Below, piece by piece: positions 16,729 to 26,285 of a stretch of DNA of 64,000 nt. Each line of letters opens with the position of its first letter. Position 1 is the stretch's first letter. The notes beneath the pieces were generated by a model, which saw nothing but the letters and a program-made list of their open reading frames with translations, was not told the DNA's origin and ran no database searches. A program made the translations under genes and the position numbers. Origin of the DNA: Pseudobutyrivibrio xylanivorans (GTDB lineage Bacteria; Bacillota; Clostridia; Lachnospirales; Lachnospiraceae). The stretch lies in assembly GCF_010906925.1 (NCBI RefSeq), contig NZ_VTVE01000002.1, forward strand, positions 248,001 through 312,000. Reading direction: 5' to 3'.

Positions 16729-19017
16729 TTATAAATAGTATTCTTCAAATTTTTTAACTGGAAGTGGTTTGTCGAAATAGTAGCCTTGGAGATAATCGGC
16801 TCCGGTTCCTGACAGGTAGTCTAGCTGCTCTTTATTCTCCACGCCTTCGATTATTACAAACATGCCTAGGGCTTTTGCAAGAGTGATAATTGTATTGATT
16901 ATCTTGCGACCCTTTGAAGCATTTTTATCCATTGAAAGGAACGCCATATCCATTTTAAGGATGTCGGCTGGAACTTCTTTTAGCATGTTAAGAGATGAGT
17001 AGCCGCTTCCAAAGTCATCAATCTCGATTAGGAATCCATATTCCTTCAGGGAATTAATGATATCTATTTGACGTTCTTTTTCTGTCATGAATATTGATTC
17101 GGTTATCTCAAGCTTTAGTCGTTTTGGATCTACTCTGTACTTTTCAACTAGTGATGTAAACGTCTCAAACAAGTCAATATAGTAGAAATCCTTCACGGAA
17201 ATGTTGACGGAAATAGAAACATCATCCCGGTCTATTGATGCCCAATATGCCAGACGCTTTACTGCCTGTTCCCAGATAAACATGTCAAGCTTGTAAATGT
17301 ATCCAGTCTTCTCTAATAACGGGATAAATGAACCTGGCGCTATGATTCCTCTGTCAGGATGAATCCAGCGTACAAGTGCTTCTGCCATTGCTATCTTGCC
17401 ATCCATATTAACTACTGGCTGAAGAAACATTGCAAACTGTCCCATAGACAGAGCATCCTCGAATTCTCCAATGATTTTCTGCTCACTCATATACTCTCGT
17501 CTGAGCATATCTCCATAGTAAGCTATAGAATTCTTGAAGCTACTCTTGATGGAATCAATGGCCAAAAATGCACCGTCTACCATTGATATAACAGATGCTT
17601 CTCTGTCGTATATCTCATAGACTCCCACCAAAATAACCATGCGGTACTGGGCATTGTTAAGGAAATGGCTTACCTTGTTCATGCCTGTCATAAATACTTC
17701 TTCAGTGTATCTACTCTTTGGCATAAGCACCGCAAATCTGTCTGCTTCTAATCGAGCAAATATTGCTCCAGGTTTAAGTCTTTCCCTTATTGTGTCAGCA
17801 GCCTTGATAAGTAATCTGTCTGCCTCGTCTACTCCAAACATGTCATTGATGAGCTTGAAGCCCTTTACATTGGCACAGACCATTAAATATTCTGTGTCAG
17901 GATTCTCGTCCAATATGTTTCGAACTTCCTCATAGAAACTCTCACGATTTAGAGCTCCAGTAAGGCTATCGTGACTGCTTCGATATTTCTCCTCCTCGTA
18001 GGCCAGGTAATCACCTGTTACATCATAAAATGAATAGTAACATCCGCAGTAGTAACCTCTCCTATCGTAAATTTTATTGAAGTGAATATCAAATCTGTAC
18101 TCATCACCATTTAAGGTGTAAATGTCATTCCAGCTAGAGTTTGAAATGGAATTTGCCTCTCGACCATCCTTCCATTTTCTGAAACGCTCCTCTAGCAATC
18201 GACGGTCTCCGCTAGGCGAGAACATTCTCTTAGCAAATTGGTTGGCAAAAATACAACTATCATTTTCATCAAATGCTATCAGTGCACATTCCATACGCTC
18301 TGTGATTGTGGAGAGCATATACTCCACAAAAGCCTTTGGATTATACAAAAGAGTATAGTAAGCCACATAAATCGATGCGATAGCATAGAAGAATATGGAA
18401 ATATCAACTGGAAAATCAAAAAACAGATAGAAAACATTGAGTACTACAATTCCGCCAAGCATTGCAAGAATTGCAAGATATCTGTTTCTATGGAATCCAC
18501 TAGTGGCAAGTGCTTTTTTCGCAAAGATTATCACTACCAGTGCAACTATGATGTAACAAAAAACAAGGTGCACCATATAGTAATCGCCTGTTGTCTTGAA
18601 TCCGTAGAACCAATCATCGGGACCAAAATGCACTTTTTTCAGAGCAAATACATGGTGCCAACGTAGATTAGCTACTATGCTAATATTGTCAATAAATGCG
18701 ATTGTGGCTGTCATAAGTGGAGCCGAATAATTTTCAGCCCAGACCTTTGTGTATTGCCTTGCATAAAAGACAAATGTCAAAAGCAGCCAGTCAATACTTG
18801 AAAAATATACTATGTAGGCAATCTCAGAATGTATTTCGATATGAGTTGCTATGGCCGCAGTATAGGCAAGGCATGTAAGAATACCTATACTTAAAAGCTG
18901 CACTATGGAAATATTAAGCTTGTTATTTTTGATTTTGTGCCGAGTGCCTATATAGATTATGCAGGCCAACATAATAAATGCAGTCAGCAAAAATACCAAC
19001 ACATATATTTTAACCAA
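16729..19017 (-). CDS. Membrane EAL-domain c-di-GMP phosphodiesterase with degenerate GGDEF
   Basis: The 762-aa protein begins with seven or so membrane helices (to about 230) like 7TM sensor modules, then a PAS-like region (IAFDENDSCIFANQFAKR). The GGDEF domain (SLTGALNRESF) has the active-site loop changed to LEADRF, so it is probably inactive or only binds GTP. The EAL domain looks active: AEALVRW, NISVKDF, EITES, IDDFGSGYSSL, ADILKMD and EGVENKEQL. The start is a TTG behind GGGGGAA. It should hydrolyse c-di-GMP in response to a membrane signal, which fits the flagellar genes nearby. Confidence 0.9.
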   Translation of the reverse strand: MVKIYVLVFLLTAFIMLACIIYIGTRHKIKNNKLNISIVQLLSIGILTCLAYTAAIATHIEIHSEIAYIVYFSSIDWLLLTFVFYARQYTKVWAENYSAPLMTATIAFIDNISIVANLRWHHVFALKKVHFGPDDWFYGFKTTGDYYMVHLVFCYIIVALVVIIFAKKALATSGFHRNRYLAILAMLGGIVVLNVFYLFFDFPVDISIFFYAIASIYVAYYTLLYNPKAFVEYMLSTITERMECALIAFDENDSCIFANQFAKRMFSPSGDRRLLEERFRKWKDGREANSISNSSWNDIYTLNGDEYRFDIHFNKIYDRRGYYCGCYYSFYDVTGDYLAYEEEKYRSSHDSLTGALNRESFYEEVRNILDENPDTEYLMVCANVKGFKLINDMFGVDEADRLLIKAADTIRERLKPGAIFARLEADRFAVLMPKSRYTEEVFMTGMNKVSHFLNNAQYRMVILVGVYEIYDREASVISMVDGAFLAIDSIKSSFKNSIAYYGDMLRREYMSEQKIIGEFEDALSMGQFAMFLQPVVNMDGKIAMAEALVRWIHPDRGIIAPGSFIPLLEKTGYIYKLDMFIWEQAVKRLAYWASIDRDDVSISVNISVKDFYYIDLFETFTSLVEKYRVDPKRLKLEITESIFMTEKERQIDIINSLKEYGFLIEIDDFGSGYSSLNMLKEVPADILKMDMAFLSMDKNASKGRKIINTIITLAKALGMFVIIEGVENKEQLDYLSGTGADYLQGYYFDKPLPVKKFEEYYL

Positions 19018-19036
19018 GAAAGTTCCCCCGTATTCT

Positions 19037-19693
19037 TTAGCCAGCTATGCGGCTATCTTTAAAGTCTTCTCCTTGAGGAGTCACATCAAATCCCATTTCT
19101 TCGCCTGTTACAGGATGCTTAAATCCAATGTGGTGTGAGCAAAGAGCAAGACTGTGACCAGTTGATGCTCCACCATATTTCACATCACCTATGATAGGAG
19201 CTGTTCTGCTGGCAAGCTGTATGCGAATCTGATGATGTCTGCCTGTGAATAAATCAATATCCAAAAGCTTTCTGTCGTCCCACTGGTCCACAACCTTGTA
19301 TTTAAGAACTGCCTTTTTAGCTCGTGGATCATTGTCTCGAACGATTTTGGAAAGATTAGTTCGATTATCCTTTACTAGATAATCAACCAACTCTCCCTCA
19401 TCTGGGAATGATTCCCTACTAATAATTGCATAGTATTTCTTAGTAAATACATGGTCTGTAATCTGCTTAGTCAGCTTGTTTGCAGCCTCCTGACTCTTTG
19501 CAAAAACCATGATTCCCTCTACAGGCTGGTCCAAACGATGGACGACGCGGATTGTTGGTTTTTCTCCCTTTTCAGCCAAATAATTATTCAAGAGACTCAC
19601 CATATCCTGTTGTCCAATGTTTTTGGTCTGGGTAGCCACACCTGCAGGCTTGTAGCATACAAGTATGCTATCGTCCTCGTAAATAATGTTCAT
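19037..19693 (-). CDS. RluA-family pseudouridine synthase without S4 domain
   Basis: This 218-aa protein starts directly at the catalytic domain (IIYEDDSILVCYKPAGV). It has the catalytic HRLDQPVEGIMVFAKS and LFTGRHHQIRIQLAS blocks of RluA enzymes. Lacking the S4 domain, it resembles short RluA forms that modify tRNA and/or 23S rRNA at stem-loops. It is upstream of the EAL gene by 19 bases and likely co-transcribed. The exact target position is not readable from sequence. Confidence 0.9.
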   Translation of the reverse strand: MNIIYEDDSILVCYKPAGVATQTKNIGQQDMVSLLNNYLAEKGEKPTIRVVHRLDQPVEGIMVFAKSQEAANKLTKQITDHVFTKKYYAIISRESFPDEGELVDYLVKDNRTNLSKIVRDNDPRAKKAVLKYKVVDQWDDRKLLDIDLFTGRHHQIRIQLASRTAPIIGDVKYGGASTGHSLALCSHHIGFKHPVTGEEMGFDVTPQGEDFKDSRIAG

Positions 19694-19763
19694 ACAAATT
19701 CCCCCTCAGAAATTAAATTATATGAATATTCTAACACAATTTCAGTGTATGCCACACACTTTT

Positions 19764-20453
19764 TTATACCTTAAATCTGTAGCCTACACCCCAAATTGTC
19801 TCGATATACTGAGGTTTTGATGTATTTAACTCAATTTTCTCACGAATCTTATTAACATGAACTGTAACGGTGGAAATATCACCGATAGATTCCTCTCCCC
19901 AAAGTGTCTCGAAAAGCTGCTCCTTAGAGAAGATAACATTAGGATTCTCTGCTAAAAATGTGAGCAAATCAAATTCCTTGGCAGTAAATACTTTTTCCTC
20001 ACCATTAATCCACACACGTCTGCTGGCCTTGTCTATTCGAAGACCTCTGATGCTGATTTCATTTTTCTGAATAGCAGGTGACTGAACAAGTCTTTCGTAT
20101 CTTGCAAGATGAGCCTTTACTCTAGCAACAAGCTCACTAGGTGAGAATGGCTTTGTAATATAGTCATCAGCGCCTAGGCCAAGGCCTCTGATTTTATCTA
20201 TCTCTTCTTTTTTTGCAGTAACCATAAGAATTGGTACATTTTTAACCTCACGGATGCGCTTGCAAAGCTCAAATCCATCTAAACCAGGAAGCATCAAATC
20301 AAGAATAAACATGTCATAATTTCCAGCTAACGCCTTCTGTAATCCCTTTTCTCCGTCTGCTTCAATATCTACTTCAAAGTTTGAAAGCTCAAGGTAATCC
20401 TTTTCCAATTCTGCAATTGACTCTTCGTCTTCAATGATTAGTATCCTACTCAT
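19764..20453 (-). CDS. OmpR/PhoB-family response regulator
   Basis: The receiver domain (1-118) has the acidic pocket EDEE, phosphorylated Asp in MFILDLMLPG and the conserved Lys in ITKPF. The winged-helix effector (about 130-229) ends DISTVTVHVNKIREKI..IETIWGVGYRFKV. It is cognate to the histidine kinase whose 3' end overlaps its start by 8 bases. Target genes are not shown by the sequence; the pattern resembles envelope-stress or antimicrobial-sensing pairs, but that is only a guess. Confidence 0.95.
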   Translation of the reverse strand: MSRILIIEDEESIAELEKDYLELSNFEVDIEADGEKGLQKALAGNYDMFILDLMLPGLDGFELCKRIREVKNVPILMVTAKKEEIDKIRGLGLGADDYITKPFSPSELVARVKAHLARYERLVQSPAIQKNEISIRGLRIDKASRRVWINGEEKVFTAKEFDLLTFLAENPNVIFSKEQLFETLWGEESIGDISTVTVHVNKIREKIELNTSKPQYIETIWGVGYRFKV

Positions 20454-21591
20454 ACATTACCTCCTGGTATTTTCTAATTACAAAGTACATTGTAGTTCCT
20501 TCGTTTTCTTTGCTGGTAACCCAAATTTTACCGCCGTGGTCTTCAACGATTTTCTTGACTATTGAAAGACCAATGCCACTGCCTCCCGCAGCAGAATTTC
20601 TCGATGCGTCAGCTCTATAGAATCTATCAAAAACGTAAGGCAAATCCTTAGTTGCGATTCCCTTGCCGTTGTCAGCTATCTCAATCTGAACAAAATCACC
20701 TACGTCCTTTATTGTAATTGCAATTCTTGAGGCCACATCGGCTCTCATGTATTTAACAGAATTGCTGACTATGTTGTGGATAATACGGCCAAGCTGCTCA
20801 GGATCAGCGATAATGAGCACATCTGGGTCGACATAATTGGCATAGTCAAGTCGAATATGCTGATTTTCAAGGTCCATTCCAAGTTCTTCTATACAGTCCT
20901 CAAAATAAGAATGTATGTTGAGCTTTTGGAAATTGTACGGAATTTTATTGGTATCAATATTTGAATACAATGTCAGCTCGTTGATGAGTGTGTTCATCTC
21001 GTTAGCCTTGTTGTAAATAGTTCTAATATATTTTTCTCGCTTTTCCGGAGTGTCGGCCACCCCATCAAGCATACCCTCTGCATATCCCTTAATGGCAGTG
21101 ATAGGGGTCTTTAAATCATGGGCAATATTTGAAATCAATGCTCTCTGCTCCGCCTCATCCTCTAGACGGTCCTTGGCATTATTCTTAAGGCGAACCCTCA
21201 TATCCTCAAAGGCATTGCACACCTCTGACATCTCATCTGTGCCACCTGTAGCAACACTGAAATCCAGATTGCCTTCCTTTACATTATTGGCAGCGATTTT
21301 AAGTATCTTAATCTGTGGCGCAATCCCCTTATATATCCAGACTACCATGACAATAGCCGTCAAAAGAAGAATCACAAACTCTGCTACACAAAAATTGAAA
21401 ACCAATTCATCAAAAAGGCCTCCATCATCCATGTAATGCTTAAGAGCCTGCATCACTATGTTGCGTCCTAACTGCTCTTCACTGGCCTTTCTAATGACCT
21501 CTTTTAGGCCAAGCATCAAGGCGTTAAACAACACAACAGGAACAATTGTAATTATAAAAAAAGAAATAAGAAGTCGATTTTTTAATTTCAT
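20446..21591 (-). CDS. Sensor histidine kinase
   Basis: The 381-aa kinase has two membrane helices (about 8-28 and 70-88) around a short outside loop of about 40 residues, then HAMP. HisKA has the phospho-accepting His in ISNIAHDLKTPITAIKGY. The ATPase domain has N box IIHNIVSNSVKYM, G1 IADNGKGIA and G2 GGSGIGLSIVKKIVEDHGG. The short sensor loop suggests detection within or near the membrane. It is the first gene of the pair with the response regulator at 19764-20453. Confidence 0.95.
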   Translation of the reverse strand: MKLKNRLLISFFIITIVPVVLFNALMLGLKEVIRKASEEQLGRNIVMQALKHYMDDGGLFDELVFNFCVAEFVILLLTAIVMVVWIYKGIAPQIKILKIAANNVKEGNLDFSVATGGTDEMSEVCNAFEDMRVRLKNNAKDRLEDEAEQRALISNIAHDLKTPITAIKGYAEGMLDGVADTPEKREKYIRTIYNKANEMNTLINELTLYSNIDTNKIPYNFQKLNIHSYFEDCIEELGMDLENQHIRLDYANYVDPDVLIIADPEQLGRIIHNIVSNSVKYMRADVASRIAITIKDVGDFVQIEIADNGKGIATKDLPYVFDRFYRADASRNSAAGGSGIGLSIVKKIVEDHGGKIWVTSKENEGTTMYFVIRKYQEVMYE

Positions 21592-21641
21592 ATTGTGTAC
21601 CTTATTCTGGTAAATCTACTAGCATCAAATAAATAATAAAA

Positions 21642-21669
21642 AAGGCAACCCCATATTAGAGGCTGCCTT
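21642..21669 (-). terminator. metK terminator
   Basis: On the minus strand, AAGGCAGCC and GGTTGCCTT (one G-U) enclose a loop and lead into TTTTATTATTT. Confidence 0.85.
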
Positions 21670-21690
21670 AATTATAGCATATTGATTTTC

Positions 21691-22872
21691 TTAAAGATAT
21701 TTCTTTAAAGCATCTACCTTATCTGTCTGCTCCCATGGAAGCTTAACATCAGTACGGCCAAAGTGACCATATGCTGCTGTTGGACGGTAGATTGGACGAC
21801 GAAGGTCAAGCATCTTGATAATACCAGCTGGACGAAGATCGAAGTTCTCACGAACGATTTCTACAAGCTTGTTATCTGAAAGCTTACCTGTTCCAAATGT
21901 ATCTACCATAACTGATGTAGGCTCTGCTACACCGATTGCGTAAGAAAGCTGAATCTCACACTTGTCAGCAAGTCCAGCTGCAACGATATTCTTTGCAACG
22001 TAACGTGCTGCATAAGCACCTGAGCGGTCAACCTTTGTGCAATCCTTACCTGAGAATGCACCGCCGCCGTGACGAGCATATCCACCGTAAGTATCAACGA
22101 TGATCTTGCGGCCTGTAAGACCTGCATCACCGTGTGGTCCGCCGATAACAAAGCGGCCTGTTGGATTGATGTAGAACTTTGTCTTATCATCAATCATGTC
22201 CTGTGGAAGGACTGGGTCGAAGACATATTTCTTGATGTCTGCGTGAATCTGTTCTTGAGTAACGTCTTCATCGTGCTGAGTAGATAGAACTACTGCTTCT
22301 AGTCTAACTGGCTTTCCAGCCTCGTCGTACTCTACAGATACCTGTGTTTTTCCATCTGGACGGAGGTACTTAAGTGTACCATCTTTGCGGACATTAGCAA
22401 GCTGTAGAGCAAGTCTATGAGCAAGAGAAATTGGGTATGGCATGAGCTCTTCTGTTTCGTTAGTTGCGAAACCGAACATCATACCTTGGTCACCTGCACC
22501 TGTATCTAAATCATCTGCAAGTGAGCCTTCCTTTGCCTCAAGAGCCTTGTCAACACCCATAGCAATGTCTGCGGATTGTTGATCAAGAGCGACCATAACA
22601 GCGCAAGAGTTTCCATCAATGCCTTTCTTTCCATCGTCATATCCGATTTCAAGAAGAGTCTTGCGAACAATAGCTGGAACGTCGAGCTGAGCCTTTGTTG
22701 TGATCTCACCTGTAACAAGAACGAATCCTGTACATGAAGCAGTCTCACAAGCTACTCTACTCATTGGGTCTTCAGCTAAGCAAGCATCGAGGATGGCATC
22801 AGATACGGCATCACATACCTTATCTGGATGGCCTTCTGTTACTGACTCTGAAGTAAAAAGTAACTTTTCCAT
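21691..22872 (-). CDS. metK: S-adenosylmethionine synthetase
   Basis: The enzyme makes SAM from methionine and ATP. The 393 aa are full length, with [16 protein letters not shown] at the N-terminus, [10 protein letters not shown], the metal/phosphate loop [16 protein letters not shown] and [18 protein letters not shown] at the C-terminus. A promoter is readable at 22930-22958. I looked for, and did not find, an S-box (SAM-I) riboswitch in the 142-base upstream region; a CCTAGG hairpin at the 5' end of the message is the only structure seen. Confidence 0.98.
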   Translation of the reverse strand: MEKLLFTSESVTEGHPDKVCDAVSDAILDACLAEDPMSRVACETASCTGFVLVTGEITTKAQLDVPAIVRKTLLEIGYDDGKKGIDGNSCAVMVALDQQSADIAMGVDKALEAKEGSLADDLDTGAGDQGMMFGFATNETEELMPYPISLAHRLALQLANVRKDGTLKYLRPDGKTQVSVEYDEAGKPVRLEAVVLSTQHDEDVTQEQIHADIKKYVFDPVLPQDMIDDKTKFYINPTGRFVIGGPHGDAGLTGRKIIVDTYGGYARHGGGAFSGKDCTKVDRSGAYAARYVAKNIVAAGLADKCEIQLSYAIGVAEPTSVMVDTFGTGKLSDNKLVEIVRENFDLRPAGIIKMLDLRRPIYRPTAAYGHFGRTDVKLPWEQTDKVDALKKYL

Positions 22873-22905
22873 TATATGACTCTCTTTCTATATGAAATTG
22901 TCTTA

Positions 22906-22924
22906 CCTAGGGTCATTCCTAGGG
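22906..22924 (-). repeat. 5'-terminal hairpin of the metK leader
   Basis: CCTAGG occurs twice (22906-22911, 22918-22923), six bases apart, and can pair with itself. The predicted start near 22923 would put the hairpin at the very 5' end of the metK message, where such stems stabilise RNA. Confidence 0.35.
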
Positions 22925-22929
22925 ATTTT

Positions 22930-22958
22930 AGTATACTCCCAAATACTAATAACTTCAA
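22930..22958 (-). promoter_or_regulatory. metK promoter
   Basis: On the minus strand, TTGAAG (22958-22953), a 17-base spacer and TATACT (22935-22930). No terminator separates it from the ABC permease gene ending at 23015, so read-through from the TetR cassette is also possible. Confidence 0.6.
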
Positions 22959-23014
22959 TATCTGTTCCTTAAAAGTATTTCTATTTTCATCATCAAATTG
23001 AACAAGCATTAAAT

Positions 23015-25318
23015 CTATTCAACAGATTTTAATGACTCTACCATATCAATTGCTATCGCTTTCCTTGCCACGACAAAGTTAACAAAAATAGAACATCCCA
23101 ATGCCACTAAAGTAGCACAAATATATGAACTCACTTTTATAAAAGGAGAATAGACTGTGGTAGTTGTGGATATTGTATAAACATATAATTTTAAGAAATA
23201 CCAGCCTACAACAGTTCCTATAATCCACCCTAATAACACATTTAAAACACTACCTTTATAAATTACACCTTTTATTTCTGCATTAAATGCCCCTAGTACC
23301 TTTAATGTAGCGTACTCTCTATATTTTTCTGAAAAATTCAATAATGCCAAATTATACAATATAACTACACTCAATGAAATTGCGGCCATAATTAATAGAA
23401 TAATTACACCTCTTACACTATCTATTACTCTATCTGCCTCTTCAACTTGCACAGATTTTTCTACTGTCTCTTTGACAAAACTTTCTTCCTCTATATCAGA
23501 TAGATTTTTACTCTTTCCTGTTAAAAGAGTATTTGGAACAAATTCCAAACCCAAATCCTGCCAATATTCTTTTGAACAAAACAACCCCTGAGGTGTTCCT
23601 ATTGGTTGAATGTCTGATACTTTTATTGGGATTTCTGTGCCCTTATATAATAGATTTATGTATTCATTTTTCTTTATTTCTAGTTCCTTGGCAGTCTGCT
23701 TTGATACCACTAATCCATCTTCTGGTAGTTCGATTGAAATATGATTAGCATTTTTAATATTGTAGTAATATCCTTTATCTATAACGAATACATTTACCGT
23801 TCCAATATTCTTTGAATTCTTGCATTCGCCCGAAATTGACATTACCCATTGATAATCTCCAAATAGCTTTTGCTCTATTTCAGCCTTATCTTCTTCTGTC
23901 ATCAACGGTGAAACCGTCAATTGCTTATAATATGTATATTGCTCATTATATATCACATCATTATTCTTATTAATTGAGTCTTGCAAACCTAAACTTGCTA
24001 TGAGCAACATCATACTTCCAAAAACACCAACTATCGCAATCAAAGTTCGAGCTTTATTTCTACTAGCATCTCTCAAAACCCATCTCCACTCAAAAGAGAG
24101 ATTGTTCCATAGACCTTCAATATTCTCGATAAAAGTCTTTTTATTAGAATCAATCACTTGATTTCTAAGAGATTGGGCAGGTACTTCTTTTGCTATATTT
24201 GTACATGATAGCCAAGCAGTTATAGTACATATTAAAACCATCAAAACAATTAATACTATAGAATAGTTTGAGCTTATAATGCTCCACTTTGGCATGCTAT
24301 AAAAATCTTTTTGAAGGTCTAACAGCACTGGCGCTATTGTCCTTGGAGCTAGTATATATCCTAATAAAGTTGCTATTATACTAACTATAAAACCATACAT
24401 AGCATAATGGATTTTTATTGCGAAATTATATATACCCACCGCTTTTAAAATACCAATTTGTATTCTTTGCTTTTGAACTATACGCTTCATAGTAGTTCTT
24501 ATACAAAGTATTGCTAACAATAGAAAAATAACAGAAAACATAATTGCCATCTTCTTAATCTGCTGTATTTTACTAACAAATGAATATACTTGATTAAACT
24601 CACTCAGCTCAATGCAATTGATGTATTTTTCTTCAAGGAGTGAATGAATTCTTGTTTTAAGTTCATAAAAATCGGTATCCTCCTCGACAACCATCTTAAG
24701 CTGATTATATCTTACTGAACTATTAATATCTTGCAACGTATCCAACGATACATATCCAAATGTATACTTTTCATGTTTTGGAATTATAGATGTCAAAGTA
24801 CCTGTGTAACTAATATATTCAGGACTATAAACTAGACCTTCGACTTTAAGTTTAAAATTTTTTTCATCATCATATACTCTGATGAAATCGCCCACTGAAA
24901 CATCCTTGGCATCGGCATAGTCTTTATCTAGCCATATTCCGTCTCCATTTGGATCATACTTCTTTCCACTATAATTATATGGCTTCGAGATATTATCAGC
25001 GGCATTGGCTATCAATCTAATGTTTTCTTCATTATTTTCATCCAAAAAGCTATCATACACCGCTGATAATTGGGTTTGCTCTACACTTTCAATCCCTTCA
25101 ATTCTATTTTTGTCACTATAGGTAATATTATTTCCATTGAGCCATACATCTGCCAGATTTGTCTCTGCGAAGTATTTGTCACTCTCAACTTCCATTCCAT
25201 ACCAAACACATTCAATTCCAGAATAGATTAAAACCCCAAGCATGCACATCAAAAAAATAGATAGAAATTGTGACTTCATATTCCAAAGATCACGACACAT
25301 CTTTTTTATCAATAACAT
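23015..25318 (-). CDS. FtsX-like ABC transporter permease (two FtsX modules)
   Basis: The 767-aa protein has an N-terminal helix, a long outside domain, three membrane helices (about 255-370), a second outside domain and three more helices. The second set includes ATLKVLGAFNAEIKGVIYKG, the typical FtsX/MacB coupling region. This layout belongs to the family that moves lipids, peptides or lipoproteins outwards. Its ATG overlaps the ATPase stop (TAATG). I place the start at 25318 behind GAGGTGG; a TTG six bases upstream is in frame. It is the last gene of the TetR cassette and would export its product or confer immunity (inference). Confidence 0.88.
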   Translation of the reverse strand: MLLIKKMCRDLWNMKSQFLSIFLMCMLGVLIYSGIECVWYGMEVESDKYFAETNLADVWLNGNNITYSDKNRIEGIESVEQTQLSAVYDSFLDENNEENIRLIANAADNISKPYNYSGKKYDPNGDGIWLDKDYADAKDVSVGDFIRVYDDEKNFKLKVEGLVYSPEYISYTGTLTSIIPKHEKYTFGYVSLDTLQDINSSVRYNQLKMVVEEDTDFYELKTRIHSLLEEKYINCIELSEFNQVYSFVSKIQQIKKMAIMFSVIFLLLAILCIRTTMKRIVQKQRIQIGILKAVGIYNFAIKIHYAMYGFIVSIIATLLGYILAPRTIAPVLLDLQKDFYSMPKWSIISSNYSIVLIVLMVLICTITAWLSCTNIAKEVPAQSLRNQVIDSNKKTFIENIEGLWNNLSFEWRWVLRDASRNKARTLIAIVGVFGSMMLLIASLGLQDSINKNNDVIYNEQYTYYKQLTVSPLMTEEDKAEIEQKLFGDYQWVMSISGECKNSKNIGTVNVFVIDKGYYYNIKNANHISIELPEDGLVVSKQTAKELEIKKNEYINLLYKGTEIPIKVSDIQPIGTPQGLFCSKEYWQDLGLEFVPNTLLTGKSKNLSDIEEESFVKETVEKSVQVEEADRVIDSVRGVIILLIMAAISLSVVILYNLALLNFSEKYREYATLKVLGAFNAEIKGVIYKGSVLNVLLGWIIGTVVGWYFLKLYVYTISTTTTVYSPFIKVSSYICATLVALGCSIFVNFVVARKAIAIDMVESLKSVE

Positions 25319-26019
25319 TACCAATCCACCTCATCAACACTTAATGGTTTTTCATTTTTTACAACTTCTTCAATATGTCCGTCTTTCAAATGAACTACTG
25401 TATCAGCGCAAAGTGCTATAGATGCATTATGAGTAACTATAACTACTGTTTTTTTGTATTTTTTTGCCATGTCAGTCAGTAATTCTAAAACCATTCTTCC
25501 TGTCTCGCTATCCAATGCTCCAGTAGGTTCATCACACAATAGTATGTCTGGATTTTTACATAGGGCCCTGGCAATTGATAGTCTCTGCAACTCTCCTCCC
25601 GATAATTCTGAAGGAAAATGCTTTAACCGGTTTTCTAACCCCACGTTCCTAATCATTTCTTTCGCGCAAAAAGAATTCCCATTCATTTTTTGCACGATAG
25701 CTACATTTTCATATGCATTTAATGATGGAATAAGGTTATAAAACTGAAAGACAAAACCAATTCGATTTCTTCGATATTTGGTCAATTCTCTTTCAGAATA
25801 CTGCGATATATTTTCACCGAAAACCATTAGCTGACCACTGGTTAACTTGTCCATACCTCCAATTAGATTGAGCATTGTACTTTTCCCCGAACCACTAGGT
25901 CCAAGTATAACTGTGACCTTCTCACTTTCGATGTCAAATGAGATTCCATCCAACGCCCTTACAACTCCGTGACCCACACTGTACTCTTTTGAAACATTAT
26001 TAAAAGATAAAGCCTTCAT
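25318..26019 (-). CDS. ABC transporter ATPase of the MacB/LolD class
   Basis: The 233-aa ATPase has Walker A GPSGSGKST, Q-loop VFQFYNL, signature LSGGELQRLSIARAL, Walker B ILLCDEPTGALD and H-loop VIVTHN. The sequence ERELTKYRRNRIGFVFQFYNLIPSL is typical of ATPases paired with FtsX-like permeases. It energises the permease encoded immediately downstream. The spacing to the ACP gene upstream is 15 bases. Confidence 0.93.
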   Translation of the reverse strand: MKALSFNNVSKEYSVGHGVVRALDGISFDIESEKVTVILGPSGSGKSTMLNLIGGMDKLTSGQLMVFGENISQYSERELTKYRRNRIGFVFQFYNLIPSLNAYENVAIVQKMNGNSFCAKEMIRNVGLENRLKHFPSELSGGELQRLSIARALCKNPDILLCDEPTGALDSETGRMVLELLTDMAKKYKKTVVIVTHNASIALCADTVVHLKDGHIEEVVKNEKPLSVDEVDW

Positions 26020-26034
26020 TTTTTTACCTTTCTT

Positions 26035-26274
26035 TTATCCTGCTACTTCAGCATTTTCAATAACACTTACCAGTTCATTTATTGTTGTAATGGATTCGAC
26101 TTTTTCCTCTGGAATTGTAATATCAAATTCGTCCTCTATTGTTAGAATCATTTCCAACAATTCCAAACTATCTAAATGCAAATCATCAACAAATGACGTG
26201 TTTCCATCAAATAATTCCTCAGCTACATTATAATTATTCATTAATACATTTTTTAATCTTTCTAGAATAGTCAT
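26035..26274 (-). CDS. Acyl carrier protein of the TetR cassette
   Basis: The 79-aa protein has the four-helix ACP pattern with the phosphopantetheine serine in DDLHLDSLELLEM (Ser36) and acidic helix II-III residues. The start is the ATG after GAGGTGGGGAAA at 26274; a longer frame overlaps the KAS III gene but lacks support. It lies 11 bases after the KAS III stop. It is more diverged than a primary AcpP and its neighbours are not fatty-acid synthesis genes, so a dedicated carrier for this pathway is likely. Holo-formation needs a phosphopantetheinyl transferase from elsewhere. Confidence 0.9.
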   Translation of the reverse strand: MTILERLKNVLMNNYNVAEELFDGNTSFVDDLHLDSLELLEMILTIEDEFDITIPEEKVESITTINELVSVIENAEVAG

Positions 26275-26285
26275 TTTCCCCACCT

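Noticed and set aside
22873-23014. S-box (SAM-I) riboswitch upstream of metK
   Set aside because: No kink-turn or conserved S-box core found in the region; too short between the promoter and ATG.
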